From assembly GCF_001484045.1 (NCBI RefSeq), contig NZ_CP013128.1, positions 595,320-647,830 of the forward strand: 52,511 nt of DNA, read 5' to 3'. This document shows positions 33,514 through 43,124 of this stretch, one piece after another (the stretch's first letter is position 1; each line of letters starts with the position of its first letter). The DNA comes from Mycoplasma sp. (ex Biomphalaria glabrata) (GTDB lineage: Bacteria; Bacillota_I; Bacilli_A; Mycoplasmatales; GCF-1484045). The position numbers were made by a program, and so were the translations under genes. A model generated the notes under the pieces. It saw only the letters and a list, made by a program, of their open reading frames with translations. It did not search any database and was not told the origin of the DNA.

Positions 33514-33957
33514 ATGATTAAGGCGAACTTTTATAATTTAACTAATAATAATGTTTCTGGCTTTAAAAAAATTATTAATAATGTTGCAAAAGTGATCTCA
33601 GAGGATATGCCATTAATTAATGGATTTATGTCGATAATTTTAGTAGATTCGGATAAAATACAAGAATTAAATCACACTTATCGTGATAAAAATAAACCAA
33701 CCGATGTTTTATCGTTTCCACAAGAAAGTAAAAATAATAAATGTATTAGTGAAGAATTAGGAGATATCTTCATATGTTATGAAGAAATTATTAATAATTG
33801 TAAAAATATTGGTAATACTTTACATGAAGAATTTCGTTTTCTTGTAGTTCATGGAGCTTTGCATTTATTAGGTTATGATCATATGACTCACGATGAAGAA
33901 GAATTAATGACTCATTATCAGCGAAAATTTATTGATAAATTGAAATTAATCAAATAA
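33514..33957 (+). CDS. ybeY: Endoribonuclease YbeY, rRNA maturation factor
   Basis: 147 residues, normal length. The zinc site H113-x3-H117-x5-H123 (HGALHLLGYDH) is intact, and PTDVLSFP, the other family hallmark, is present. It takes part in 16S rRNA 3' maturation and ribosome quality control. A TTGGGT-N16-TAAAAT promoter ends 6 bases before the ATG, and no Shine-Dalgarno exists, so the mRNA is probably leaderless. Era usually follows ybeY closely; here about 2.3 kb of accessory DNA intervenes. Confidence 0.96.
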   Translation: MIKANFYNLTNNNVSGFKKIINNVAKVISEDMPLINGFMSIILVDSDKIQELNHTYRDKNKPTDVLSFPQESKNNKCISEELGDIFICYEEIINNCKNIGNTLHEEFRFLVVHGALHLLGYDHMTHDEEELMTHYQRKFIDKLKLIK

Positions 33958-33964
33958 TGTTATT

Positions 33965-34039
33965 ATGAAATTATTGTTTTTAGGAGCTGGTTTTGTTCCA
34001 CTATGAGATGAACTTGCAAAATCGTTAAAAAATATGTAA
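33965..34039 (+). pseudogene. 24-codon ORF, likely remnant of a truncated gene
   Basis: ATG to TAA with UGA as Trp gives MKLLFLGAGFVPLWDELAKS and four more residues. The start looks like a Rossmann-type N-terminus (LLFLGAGF) that stops abruptly. It lies 7 bases after the ybeY stop at the left edge of the accessory island. A cut-off gene at an insertion edge would look like this, but a chance ORF cannot be excluded. Confidence 0.3.
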
Positions 34040-34102
34040 TTGAGTTTGATAATGAGAATATTTTATTTTCTAAATAATTAACTTCTTGAAAGGATTTATA
34101 AA

Positions 34103-35806
34103 ATGTCAATTAATTTTATTTATGGTAAAAATGGTGTAGGAAAATCAAAACTAAAGGATGAAAAACTTTCAGATGGGAATATTGTTTTAAATTCAAATGG
34201 TTATGACTGAATGGAAGATAGAATCGATCGAACAATCAAAAATGTTAAACTTTCAAGATTTGCTAACAAAATTACGGAGTTAAAAGAGGAATTAGATGAT
34301 GTAAAGAAAAAACTTGCAACAGCTGATGGGCCAATTGGTTGAAGTGGTGTGTCAAACATCAAACAACATATTGAAAATGTTTTAGAATTTAATTTTTTTG
34401 ATTTAAATTTTTGAAATGGGACTTTCCCTTATGATGAAGAGTTTGAAATTAATTCAATTACAAAAATACAAAAACAATATACTGTTTACAAAGAATTTTT
34501 ATCTTCTTTGACAGAAGGTGAATTTTCAGAATTATTAAGCATTTCAAGTGTTTCGCAAAATATTAAGAAAATTTATACAATTGTTGGCAATAATGAAATA
34601 AATCGTTTACACAATGACTTAATAAATTATATTCGAACATACATGCAAAAACATGAAAATAATGTTGGCATTATTGATTTATTAAAAGAAAAACCAGATA
34701 TTTTAAAATTAATTAGAAATAATAATAGTGATGTTACGATGGAAATTATTAATAATTTTATAAAATACAAGCTTTCACAATATCAAGATAAAAGTAAGTT
34801 GATTGAAAAAATTACAAAATATAATAGTTTTGTAGATAAACGAGAAAGTTTTTTTAAGTTCCCACAAAACTATATACCTTTATTTGGTGAAAATATTACA
34901 GTTGAAAAAGGTGTGGCAACAGTAACTTCGGATAAAGGATTATCCTCTGGTCAATTGACAGTTATCTTGTCGAAATTAATTGTAAATAGTGCCCCAAATA
35001 ATGAGGAAATATGATTTGATGATGTTTTTGAAACACTTGATAATGAAAATCAAGTGGAACTTTTGAAGTTTTTGGCAAACGATACAAAAACAATATATGT
35101 TTTAACTCACATGACAAATGTCTTGGAAATTAAAGATATTTTAGTTGATTCAGGTGATGTACAAATAAATGCAATCACAACAAAATCAATTTATGAGGAT
35201 GGTTCACAAATATCCACAACAAAATCTTGATCAGAAATATTATGCAAATTAAGAAGTATAAACTCGGGTGACAAGTTAATAAAAAAACAAGTGAGGTCAA
35301 TTATAAAATTATTAACTAGATACTATGCTAAAAATTCTTCCATTCATAGTTATAGATCAAGTCAAAACTCAGATACAATAAAGTGTACAGAGATATTTTC
35401 ACATTGGAACGCTTGATGATTTTTCCATTATCACCCATGAGTTGAAGAGCAAAAATATAGAGACTTTTTTGAGTGATTAGATCCATCATTTTCAGGGCAA
35501 AAAAACTCAATTGAAATTTTCGATTTTTTAATAAGTGCTTTAAAATTGAATATAGTAAATGATAAAGAATGATTAGAAAATAATTTCAGAATAAATATTG
35601 ATAAATTGATTGATTTTTTAAAAATTATCAAGAGTGAACTGGAGATAGAGAAAAAATTATATGATTCTAATCCTAATTCAATTACTTTGGATGGGCATAA
35701 TCAATTTATAGAATACAAGAACTTAAGAATTTCAGGAAAAATACAGGAAAGAAATAATAGCAAAATTCATTTAATAGATATTTCACCAGAAATAATAACT
35801 TCTTAG
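34103..35806 (+). CDS. ABC-type ATPase with unknown C-terminal domain, candidate defence protein
   Basis: 567 residues, soluble. Walker A is at the extreme N-terminus, G8-K-N-G-V-G-K14-S15. A helical insert with a short coiled coil (ITELKEELDDVKKKL) follows. The ABC signature L280-S-S-G-Q284, a Walker B with D306-D307 (IWFDDVFETLD), a D-loop and H336 in VLTHM complete one ATPase head. This matches the RecF/SMC/AAA_13 type that includes the PrrC anticodon nuclease ATPase. Residues 345-567 form a Trp/His-rich domain (IFSHWNAWWFFHYHPWVEE) that I do not recognise. GAAAGGA precedes the ATG. The gene has its own terminator and lies beside an IS remnant, between core genes. A defence or toxin role is inference from architecture and context. 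Confidence 0.75.
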
Positions 35807-35808
35807 GT

Positions 35809-35853
35809 AGTTTAGTTGGCATTAAGCGGTATTTTTCGCAACTAAACTTTTTT
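35809..35853 (+). terminator. Terminator after the ABC ATPase gene
   Basis: AGTTTAGTTG (35809-35818) pairs with CAACTAAACT (35839-35848), followed by a T6 run. The loop is 20 bases. The stem begins 2 bases after the stop codon. The minus-strand IS-like frame ends inside it. Confidence 0.8.
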
Positions 35854-36069
35854 CTTAGTGATCTTTTTTACTCTACCTACATCGCGAGACAGCTTTTTGA
35901 GCTCGCCGCCTTGATAAGCACTAACTCATTTTCGAATATGAACATCCTTAGCTTTTTTGTTCGCTGAAGAAAAATACTCTAAGACAAGTTTTTTGAGTCT
36001 TTACCATTTAAAACTCTTTTCACAATTCCTAGTTTGATTTTTTAGTTTTAATTTAATATTTTTTGACAT
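35842..36069 (-). pseudogene. IS3-type OrfA-like remnant with in-frame TAA
   Basis: On the minus strand a 76-codon frame runs from ATG (36067-36069), preceded by TTAGGAGTT as a good ribosome binding site, to TAG. It is interrupted after 22 codons by TAA at 36001-36003. The second part contains LVLEYFSSANKKAKDVHIRK followed by WVSAYQGGELKKL and RDVGR. This resembles the helix-turn-helix of IS3-family OrfA, where IRxWVxAY and a terminal G-R are typical. No OrfB or terminal inverted repeats were found nearby. The base composition is visibly less AT-rich than its surroundings (for example around 35915-35935). It is probably the relic of an insertion that helped bring in the neighbouring ATPase gene. 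Confidence 0.45.
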
Positions 36070-36099
36070 CTAACTCCTAAAGTTTATTTGTCAAGAAAA

Positions 36100-36127
36100 T
36101 TGGTTATGGGTCTATTTTTTATATAAT
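36100..36127 (+). promoter_or_regulatory. Promoter of the era operon, probably leaderless
   Basis: TTGGTT (36100-36105), 16-base spacer, TATAAT (36122-36127), then 6 bases to the ATG at 36134. This is the best matched promoter in the window. It places the start point at the first codon of the small membrane protein. Confidence 0.65.
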
Positions 36128-36133
36128 TAAAGT

Positions 36134-36280
36134 ATGAACCGCAAAACACGTAAGATTATTATTTGAATCGCACTTATTCTAACTATCGCTGGTTTAATTT
36201 TAGGTTTAGCTCAAGGTATTTGAGTTATTACTGGTAATGAACCAAAAGTTCCATGATGAAAAGGCCTTTTCGGTAAGTAG
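36134..36280 (+). CDS. Small single-helix membrane protein preceding era
   Basis: 48 residues: basic N-terminus (MNRKTRKII), one hydrophobic helix (IWIALILTIAGLILGLAQGI), then GNEPKVPWWKGLFGK with two adjacent UGA-Trp. Its TAG stop is immediately followed by the era ATG with no gap. A TTGGTT-N16-TATAAT promoter ends 6 bases before the ATG, and there is no Shine-Dalgarno, so translation is probably leaderless. It has the shape of small DUF-type membrane proteins found upstream of GTPases in some Mollicutes, but I cannot name a family. Confidence 0.7.
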
Positions 36281-37159
36281 ATGAAGTCGGGATTTGTATC
36301 AATTATTGGAAGACCAAACGTGGGCAAAAGTACCATGTTGAATACTTTAATCAATAAAAAAGTCAGCATTACTTCTCATGTTCCAAATACAACAAGGGAT
36401 CAAATCCAAGGAATTTATAATTCTCCAAATTCACAAATTATCTTTATTGATACACCAGGTATCACTAAGAATAGTAACTTGTTAGGGAAGAACATGCTAG
36501 CAAGATCACTTTCTTCATTGCAAAATGTTGATCTAGTATTGTTATTAATCGATGGGTCAAAACCATTACAACAAGACGATGACGAGATTATTGAAAAAGT
36601 GAAAGATTTAAAAACAAAAATTATTTTAGTAATTACTAAAATTGATTTAATGCCAAAAGAACGTCTAATAAAAAAATTGCAAGAGTTAGGTTCAAAAACA
36701 GATTTCTTTGCTTATATCCCGATCTCTTCAATTAAAAATAATAACTTAAATACCCTAATTAAGGAAATTGAAAATAATTTACCAGAGGGACCACAATACT
36801 ACCATGAAGATGATGTCACTAATGTATCAAATGCTTTTATGGCAAAAGAAGTAATTCGCGAAAAAGCTATTTTCAATTTACATGAAGAACTACCACACTC
36901 AATAGCTGTTGAAATTACTAAATTTAAAAACAAAGAAAACAAAATTGATATTACTGCTAATTTAATTGTCGAAAGAGAATCTCATAAACCAATTGTCATC
37001 GGTGATAATGGAGAAAAGATCAATAAAATTACTCATGATACTGTAAGAGACTTGAGTAAGTACTGAGATAAAAAGGTTTATTTACAACTTCATGTAGTTG
37101 TTAAACCTGATTGAAAAAATTCTGCTTCAGAACTTCATAAATTACAATACAATAATTAA
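36281..37159 (+). CDS. era: GTPase Era
   Basis: 292 residues. G1 is GRPNVGKST (residues 10-18), G3 is DTPGI, G4 is TKIDL. The C-terminal KH domain is present (IVIGDNGEKINKI), which binds the 3' end of 16S rRNA. It is an essential 30S assembly factor. The ATG abuts the stop of the small membrane ORF, and its own stop abuts the recO ATG, so the three form an operon with no intergenic bases. The KH motif reads IGDNGEKI where many homologues have IGKxGxxI. Confidence 0.97.
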
Positions 37160-37900
37160 ATGAGAACATTTGGTATTGTCATTAAAAAAACTCATTATTT
37201 AAATGATGATTTAATTTGTAATATAGTAACTCCAGAATTTGGAATTATTACTTTTCTAGCAAAATCAGGGATGCTTCCAAAGAATAAAAATTTTGCTGGA
37301 CTACAGCAATTTTCAATTAATGAATACTTTTTATTTAACAAAACTACAACTAATATTGGAAAATTGCAAAAGTGTTATCCGATTAAGGAATATTATTCAT
37401 TATTTTCAGATATTAATAAAGCAATTTATTATCGTGAAATTTTAGATATTATTTGACAAGTTCGAGATTACTTAAAAAATAGTTCAAATTTATTCGATAA
37501 TCTAACTTGGTATTTAGATAATTTAAATAACGAAACCGGATTAGAAAAATTTGTCACCTTAATAATGATTCAAAAAATATATGTTCTTGTTAATAAAAAA
37601 AGTTTGGTAGTCGATAAATGTGTCCGTTGTGGTAGCAAGTGAAGAATTAAGTCAGTAAACTATTATGATGGTGGTTTTATTTGTCATAATTGTTTTAATC
37701 TAGAAAGTGATGCTATTTTTTCATTAAGTTTTCTTAAAAACTTAAAAATTTTTATTGAAGACCCAATGAAAACTTACCGATTTTCACATGAAACTATTTT
37801 TGCTTTATATAATTTTTATGGTAATTATTTTGAAACAACAATTGGGGTTTTCAATAATTTAAATAGTTTATCGAAAGGAAATACTAGTTTTAATGATTAG
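37160..37900 (+). CDS. recO: DNA repair protein RecO
   Basis: 246 residues. An N-terminal OB-fold begins MRTFGIVIKKTHYLNDD, matching the family's x-G-I-V-L-x-x-x-x-x-x-E/D. A four-cysteine zinc site is present: C154-x2-C157 (CVRCGSK) and C175-x2-C178 (ICHNC). RecO loads RecA onto SSB-coated DNA with RecR. The ATG follows the era stop directly, the usual era-recO order in Gram-positive relatives. The next gene, glyS, starts 68 bases later behind its own TATAAT. Confidence 0.93.
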
Positions 37901-37911
37901 TAAAATGATAT

Positions 37912-37917
37912 TATAAT
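37912..37917 (+). promoter_or_regulatory. -10 box for glyS
   Basis: TATAAT lies 51 bases before the glyS ATG, followed by a T-rich leader and GAGGCAC as ribosome binding site. No T-box features (specifier hairpin, antiterminator consensus) fit in this short leader. Confidence 0.5.
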
Positions 37918-37968
37918 TTTGTATAAATTACATTTGATTTTTTTATATTTCAAATTTATCGAGGCACA

Positions 37969-39312
37969 ATGACAAAACAAATTGATTTTCAAGAATTAGT
38001 TACATACTTACGCGAAAAGGGATTCTTTTTCCCTAGTAGTCAAATATATGGCGGTATTGCCAATACTTGAGATTATGGTCCGCTAGGTGTTGAAATTAAA
38101 AATAAATTAAAGGCACTTTGATGAAAAGAATTTGTTACTAAAGAACCAAATAATATTGGATTAGATACAGCTATTTTTATGAACCCAAAAGTCTGAGAAG
38201 CTTCAGGACATACAAGTAACTTTTCTGACCCAATTGCTACTTGCCCAAATTGTAATAAGAGCTTTCGCGGTAACCATTTAGAATTGTTCTATGATGAAGT
38301 TGATTATACTTCACGCAAATGATTTTGCCCTAGTTGTCATGAGGAAAATGATTATTACAGCACCACACAAGCTTTGAATTTAATGTTTAAAGTAAATATG
38401 AATTTAGTTAAGAATGATCCTTTAAACTTCACTTATTTACGTCCAGAAACTGCCCAAGGTATTTTTGTTCAATTTGCAAATATTCATCGCACTTGTCGTA
38501 AAAAATTACCATTTGGGGTGGGTCAAATTGGAAAAGCTTTTCGTAACGAAGTTACTCCTAAGGATTTTATTTTTAGAACAAAAGAGTTTGAACAAATGGA
38601 ATTAGAATTTTTCTTTGAAAAAGATTTTGAAAATCATTGAAATCATTACATAACAAAAATTGAAAAATTTCTAACAGAAAAATTAGAAATTAACAAAGAT
38701 AACTTAAAACAATTCAATCATCCTAAAGAGGATTTAGCACATTATTCGAAACAGACAATTGATTTTGAATTTAATTTCCCATTTGGATGACAAGAATTAT
38801 GAGGAGTTGCTCATCGTGGTAATTTTGATTTATCAATTCACCAACAGGAGAGTGGTGAATCAATGGAAATTATGAATGATGAAAATAGAAAAATTATTCC
38901 TGAAGTAATTGAACCAAGTGTTGGAGTCGATCGTTTAATATTAGCTATTATTTGTAATTCTTTTGTTTCAGAAAAAGATGAAAATAGTGATCGCGAATGA
39001 TCTTATTTAGCTTTACCAGCTTGTGTTGCACCATACATTGCATGTATTCTTCCTTTATCAAAACAATTGGTTGATCAAGCAAAAAAAATTCACTTGGATT
39101 TACTAGATAGAGATTTAAGTGTTACTTATGATGAAACTGCAAGCATTGGAAAAAGATATGCTCGTCAAGATGCAATTGGAACACCTTACTGTATAACAAT
39201 TGATTTTGAGACAGTAAATGATGAAAGTGTAACGATCCGCAATCGTGATACAACGAAACAAGAGCGAATTAAAATAGAAGATATATATAAATATTTATCT
39301 AATAGTAAATAG
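37969..39312 (+). CDS. glyS: Glycyl-tRNA synthetase, class II dimeric type
   Basis: 447 residues, the alpha2 type found in Mollicutes and eukaryotes. Motifs: [20 protein letters not shown] near the N-terminus, a four-cysteine segment (CPNCNKSF and CPSCHEE), motif 2 [17 protein letters not shown], and motif 3 GVDRLILAI, followed by the anticodon-binding domain. It charges tRNA-Gly. GAGGC before the ATG is the ribosome binding site. The GlyRS-RpoD neighbourhood (glyS, dnaG, rpoD) is conserved in many Mollicutes. Confidence 0.97.
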
Positions 39313-39319
39313 ATGTTGT

Positions 39320-41059
39320 ATGGTAAATAAAAAAATTAGTGAAATAAGCATTGTTGATATTATTAATAAATATGTTCCATTAAAAAAGAACGGTAATAAT
39401 TATGTAGGATTGTGTCCCTTTCACCAGGATTCTAATCCATCAATGGTTGTTAGCCCGCAAAAAAACATTTATAAATGTTTTAGTTGTGGTGCTTCAGGCA
39501 ATGCAATTAAATTTGTTATGAATATTGAAAAAATAAGTTATAACCAAGCTGTTAAAAAAATTAGTGATGAATTTAATTTAGGTATTGATATTCGCGATGT
39601 TTATTCATCAAAAAATTGAAGTGATGAACAAAAATTAATTCTAGAAATTAATCAAAAAGTAGTTGATTTTGCAAAGTATTCCTTATCAACTAATCAGGAA
39701 GTGCAAAAATACATTGAAAATCGTAACTATAACGATACAACGATCGAAGATTTTGATGTTGGGTATTTAGACGGAGAAGATGTAATTAACTTCTTAAAAA
39801 AGAATGGTTATGAAGATATTCATATTTTACTTTCTGGCATTGCAGTGGAAAAAAGTAATCACTTAGTACCATTTTTTAACAAACGTTTAATGATTCCAAT
39901 TTTTGACGAATTAAATAATCCTGTTGCTTTTGGTGGAAGAATTATTCAAACACCATCAGAGGAACCGAAATATTTAAATATTTCTGAAACGATTGTTTTT
40001 AATAAATCAGATGTTTTATTTAATTTAAATAATGCAAAGGATTTCATTCAATCAAAAAAAAGCTGCATCGTTGTAGAAGGTTATATGGATGCAATGACTT
40101 TATGACAAAATGATTTTAAAAACGTTATTGGTTTAATGGGTACAAATTTTTCTGCTAATCATTTACGAAAAATTCAAAGAATTGCTAAACGTGTTACTTT
40201 GGCTTTGGATAAAGATGAAGCTGGAATAAATGCTACAAAAAAGATTGGTTTAGAATTAATCAGTAATAATTTACAAGTTGATGTTTTGAAAATTGAAAAT
40301 GCAAAAGACATCGATGAGTGATTAAATAAATATCCAAAGGAAGAACTTCGAAATAATGTTATTAGTTTCTTAGATTTTTATTTACAAAATACTAAGTTTG
40401 TTTCCCAAGAAGAAACATTAATTCCTTGTATTAACGTTTTCAAAAGATTTGTTGGGAATCAAGATTATAGTAATCGAATTTTATCATTAAATAAAATAGC
40501 TATATGAGCTGACACAAATGTTGATTTATTAGATAGTCTAATTGGTAAGGTTAATACCTTCATTAATCCGAAAAAGACCGTCGAAATAGAAGCTGGTATC
40601 AATGAAGTAAACGCTTTTGCTAATTTAAAAAGATTATATATTGCGATGATGACAAAAGATTATGAATGATTTTTAACATTAAATAATAATTTCACGCTAT
40701 TTTTTGATGCATACGAGGTTGAAGATTATAAAATGATTCAAGAAATTTTTAATCAAGGAGAAGCAACTTTTAATAGTTTTAAATGATCATCAAATCATAA
40801 CTTAGATAAATTAAATTTTTTGATGAAAAAAAATATTCATTACTACAAAATTTCAACAGAATTTTTATTTAAATTTCAAAAAGAATTTATTAAACTTGCT
40901 CGAAACAAAACAATAACAACAATAAGGCAGTCCGAGGAATTAGATCGCGATTTAAATAACCTTCTAAAACAATTAAATAATTATGAATCTAACTTCATGA
41001 ATACCGATGAATGAAATAAAATTTGCGATGTTATTGCAAAAAGTAAAATATTGAATTAA
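39320..41059 (+). CDS. dnaG: DNA primase
   Basis: 579 residues. The N-terminal CHC2 zinc finger uses C32, H35, C53 and C56 (CPFHQDSNPSM, KCFSCG). The central RNA polymerase/TOPRIM domain has E253-G-Y-M-D257 (VVEGYMDAM) and LALDKDEAG. The C-terminal helicase-binding domain is divergent and Asn/Lys-rich. It makes RNA primers for replication. The start is 8 bases after the glyS stop; an in-frame upstream region is absent. It is followed by rpoD, reproducing the dnaG-rpoD part of the macromolecular synthesis operon. Confidence 0.97.
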
Positions 41060-41089
41060 AATAAACAACGCAATTTAATGACAATTTGT

Positions 41090-41095
41090 TATAAT
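41090..41095 (+). promoter_or_regulatory. -10 box for rpoD
   Basis: TATAAT lies 30 bases before the rpoD ATG, with a leader carrying AAGAGG. It would allow rpoD to be transcribed independently of dnaG. Confidence 0.55.
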
Positions 41096-41124
41096 GACAT
41101 TTGTACTTAATGGCAAGAGGTTAA

Positions 41125-42399
41125 ATGAGCAACAAAGAAAAAAAAGCGCATGTAGTTGAAGATAATAAAAAAACAACTGCATCAAAAAAACCATCTAAAA
41201 AAAACCAATCATTAGAAAAATTACGTAGTGTTGATGATTCATTATTTGAAAATGATTTAATGGAAACTCAAGCAATTGAAAAAGAAGCCGAAGAAACTGC
41301 TAAATCATTAACATCAAAAAGTCATAAATCAAGTTACAATTTTTTATCTAATGACGATAAATTAGCTGATGGAATTAAAAACTACTTAAATGAAGTTGGT
41401 AAAATCCAATTATTAAACAAAGATGAAGAACAAGAATTAGGGCAAATTTTAGTGGAAAACCGTGTTAAGGTTGTAATAAAACAAGATGAGAATGGTAATG
41501 ACTATGAAATTCGTTATTCTTTCGAAGAAGAATGCGCCTTAAAACTAGAACAAGAAGAAAAAGAACTTCAAGCTGAAGAAGAATATGATGGAGAGGGTGA
41601 ATACATTCGTAAAAATTTACGTCCCCGTATTAACTATTACTACGAATATTCAGCTGAAGGAAAATATGCTCGCGATCGCCTAATTAGTTCTAATTTACGT
41701 CTAGTTATTAGTATTGCAAAAAAATTTATGAACCGTGGGTTAGATTTTTGAGATTTATTAGCGGAAGGTAACGTTGGGTTAATGCGTGCTACTGAAAAAT
41801 TTAATTACAAATTAGGATTTAAATTTTCAACATATGCAACTTGATGAATTCGTCAAGCGATTAGTCGTGCCATTGCAGATCAAGCGAGAGTTATTCGTAT
41901 TCCAGTTCACATGGTTGAAACAATGAATAAACTTGTAAAAATTGAAAGAGAATTAAATCAAGAATTAGGTCGTGATGCAACTGAAGAAGAAATCATGAAA
42001 AAATTAGGTGGGAAAATTACCGCTAAAAGAATTCATGATATTCGTCGTTTGTATAATGAACCAATTAGTTTAGAAAAACCTATCGTATCAGACGAGGAAT
42101 CAAGTTTTGGTGATTTTGTTGAAGATAAAGATATTAGATCACCAATTGAAGCTGCTGAAAAACGTGCTTTAAGAGAAGAGATGGAAAAAATCTTCAATGA
42201 AGTTTTTACAGATAAAGAAATTAAAGTTATGAAAATGCGTTGTGGAATGCATCCCTATAATCGCGAACACACACTAGAAGAAGTTGGAAATGCATTTAAA
42301 GTTACCCGCGAAAGAATTCGACAAATCGAATCAAAAGCTCGTAATAAGTTGAATCACAAAAAATACAAAAATAGATTACAAAAATTCTATAAAAATTAA
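41125..42399 (+). CDS. rpoD: RNA polymerase primary sigma factor
   Basis: 424 residues. A Lys/Glu/Ser-rich N-terminal extension of about 75 residues precedes region 1.2 ([16 protein letters not shown]). Region 2 is highly conserved ([20 protein letters not shown], then [20 protein letters not shown]) and region 4.2 has [17 protein letters not shown]. It directs core polymerase to TATAAT-type promoters like those listed here. It is probably the only housekeeping sigma factor. Between regions 1.2 and 2 there is an acidic insert (EEYDGEGEY). A TATAAT at 41090-41095 and AAGAGG before the ATG provide expression signals. Confidence 0.97.
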
Positions 42400-42402
42400 T
42401 TT

Positions 42403-43068
42403 ATGGCACTTTCTTATCGTTTATTATCAATCGCAAATTTAATTGCGAAAAAAAAAGTAGTAGTAGATATTGGCTTTGATCATGCTAAATTATTGATTTA
42501 TCTATCTGAAAAAAAACAAATGCTAAAAGGTTATGGTATTGAAAAGGCTCATGGTCCTTATTTGCATGGTTTGCAGAATGCCCAAAACGCTAATTTAGAA
42601 AAGAAAATTAAATTATATTTTTTAAACGATGTTAAAAATTTTAAATTTCTATACAAAGCAAACTATATTGTTGTTAGCGGATTAGGTTGCTCAACAACTA
42701 TCGATATACTTGAAAAGTACAAAAAATATTTATTGAAGAAGAAAATTATTATTCAATTAAGTGAAGTAACGCAAACATGAAAACTTCGAGAATTTATGTT
42801 AAATAATAAATTTAAGATTGTAGATGAAGAATTTTTTCAGGATGGTGAAGAATTTTATATTAACATTGTTTGCAAAAAAACATTATTTAATCAAAAATTT
42901 AATGATTTCGATTTAGTTATTGGGCCTATTCTTAAAAACGAAAATAATGTAATTTATCAAACTTATCTAAATAAATACTTAAAATTACGAGAAGAACAAC
43001 ATTACGATTCTTCACTAAAACAACGAGATTTAGTAATAATTCGTGAGTGAATTTTTCAAAAATTTTAA
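42403..43068 (+). CDS. trmK: tRNA (adenine-22-N1)-methyltransferase, TrmK-like
   Basis: 221 residues. The N-terminal Rossmann motif I reads VVVDIGFDHAKLLIYLSE where TrmK has D-I-G-S-D-H-A. GLGCSTTIDIL corresponds to the family's GMGGxLI region but is altered, and IIIQLSEVTQTWKLREFM matches the L-Q-P-x-x-x-x-x-x-L-R-x-x-L segment. The gene comes 3 bases after rpoD, the usual rpoD-trmK order of Firmicutes and Mollicutes. It would methylate A22 in the D-loop of tRNA. Divergence at the catalytic N/G-P-P-like region lowers certainty about activity. Confidence 0.82.
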
Positions 43069-43112
43069 TTTAATTAATAATTATCTCAATCTAATTAAAA
43101 AAAATTAATTGT

Positions 43113-43118
43113 TAAAAT
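43113..43118 (+). promoter_or_regulatory. -10 box positioned for a leaderless transcript
   Basis: TAAAAT with 6 bases to the ATG at 43125, and no Shine-Dalgarno. It belongs to the same spacing class as the ispG, era-operon and ybeY promoters. Confidence 0.5.
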
Positions 43119-43124
43119 AAAAGT

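Noticed and set aside
35328-35631. Minus-strand open frames inside the ABC ATPase gene
   Set aside because: They are antisense to a continuous 567-codon gene that has a Shine-Dalgarno and a terminator. Their composition is that of a shadow frame.
37901-37968. T-box riboswitch upstream of glyS
   Set aside because: The leader is about 45 bases, too short for a T-box, with no specifier loop or conserved T-box sequence.
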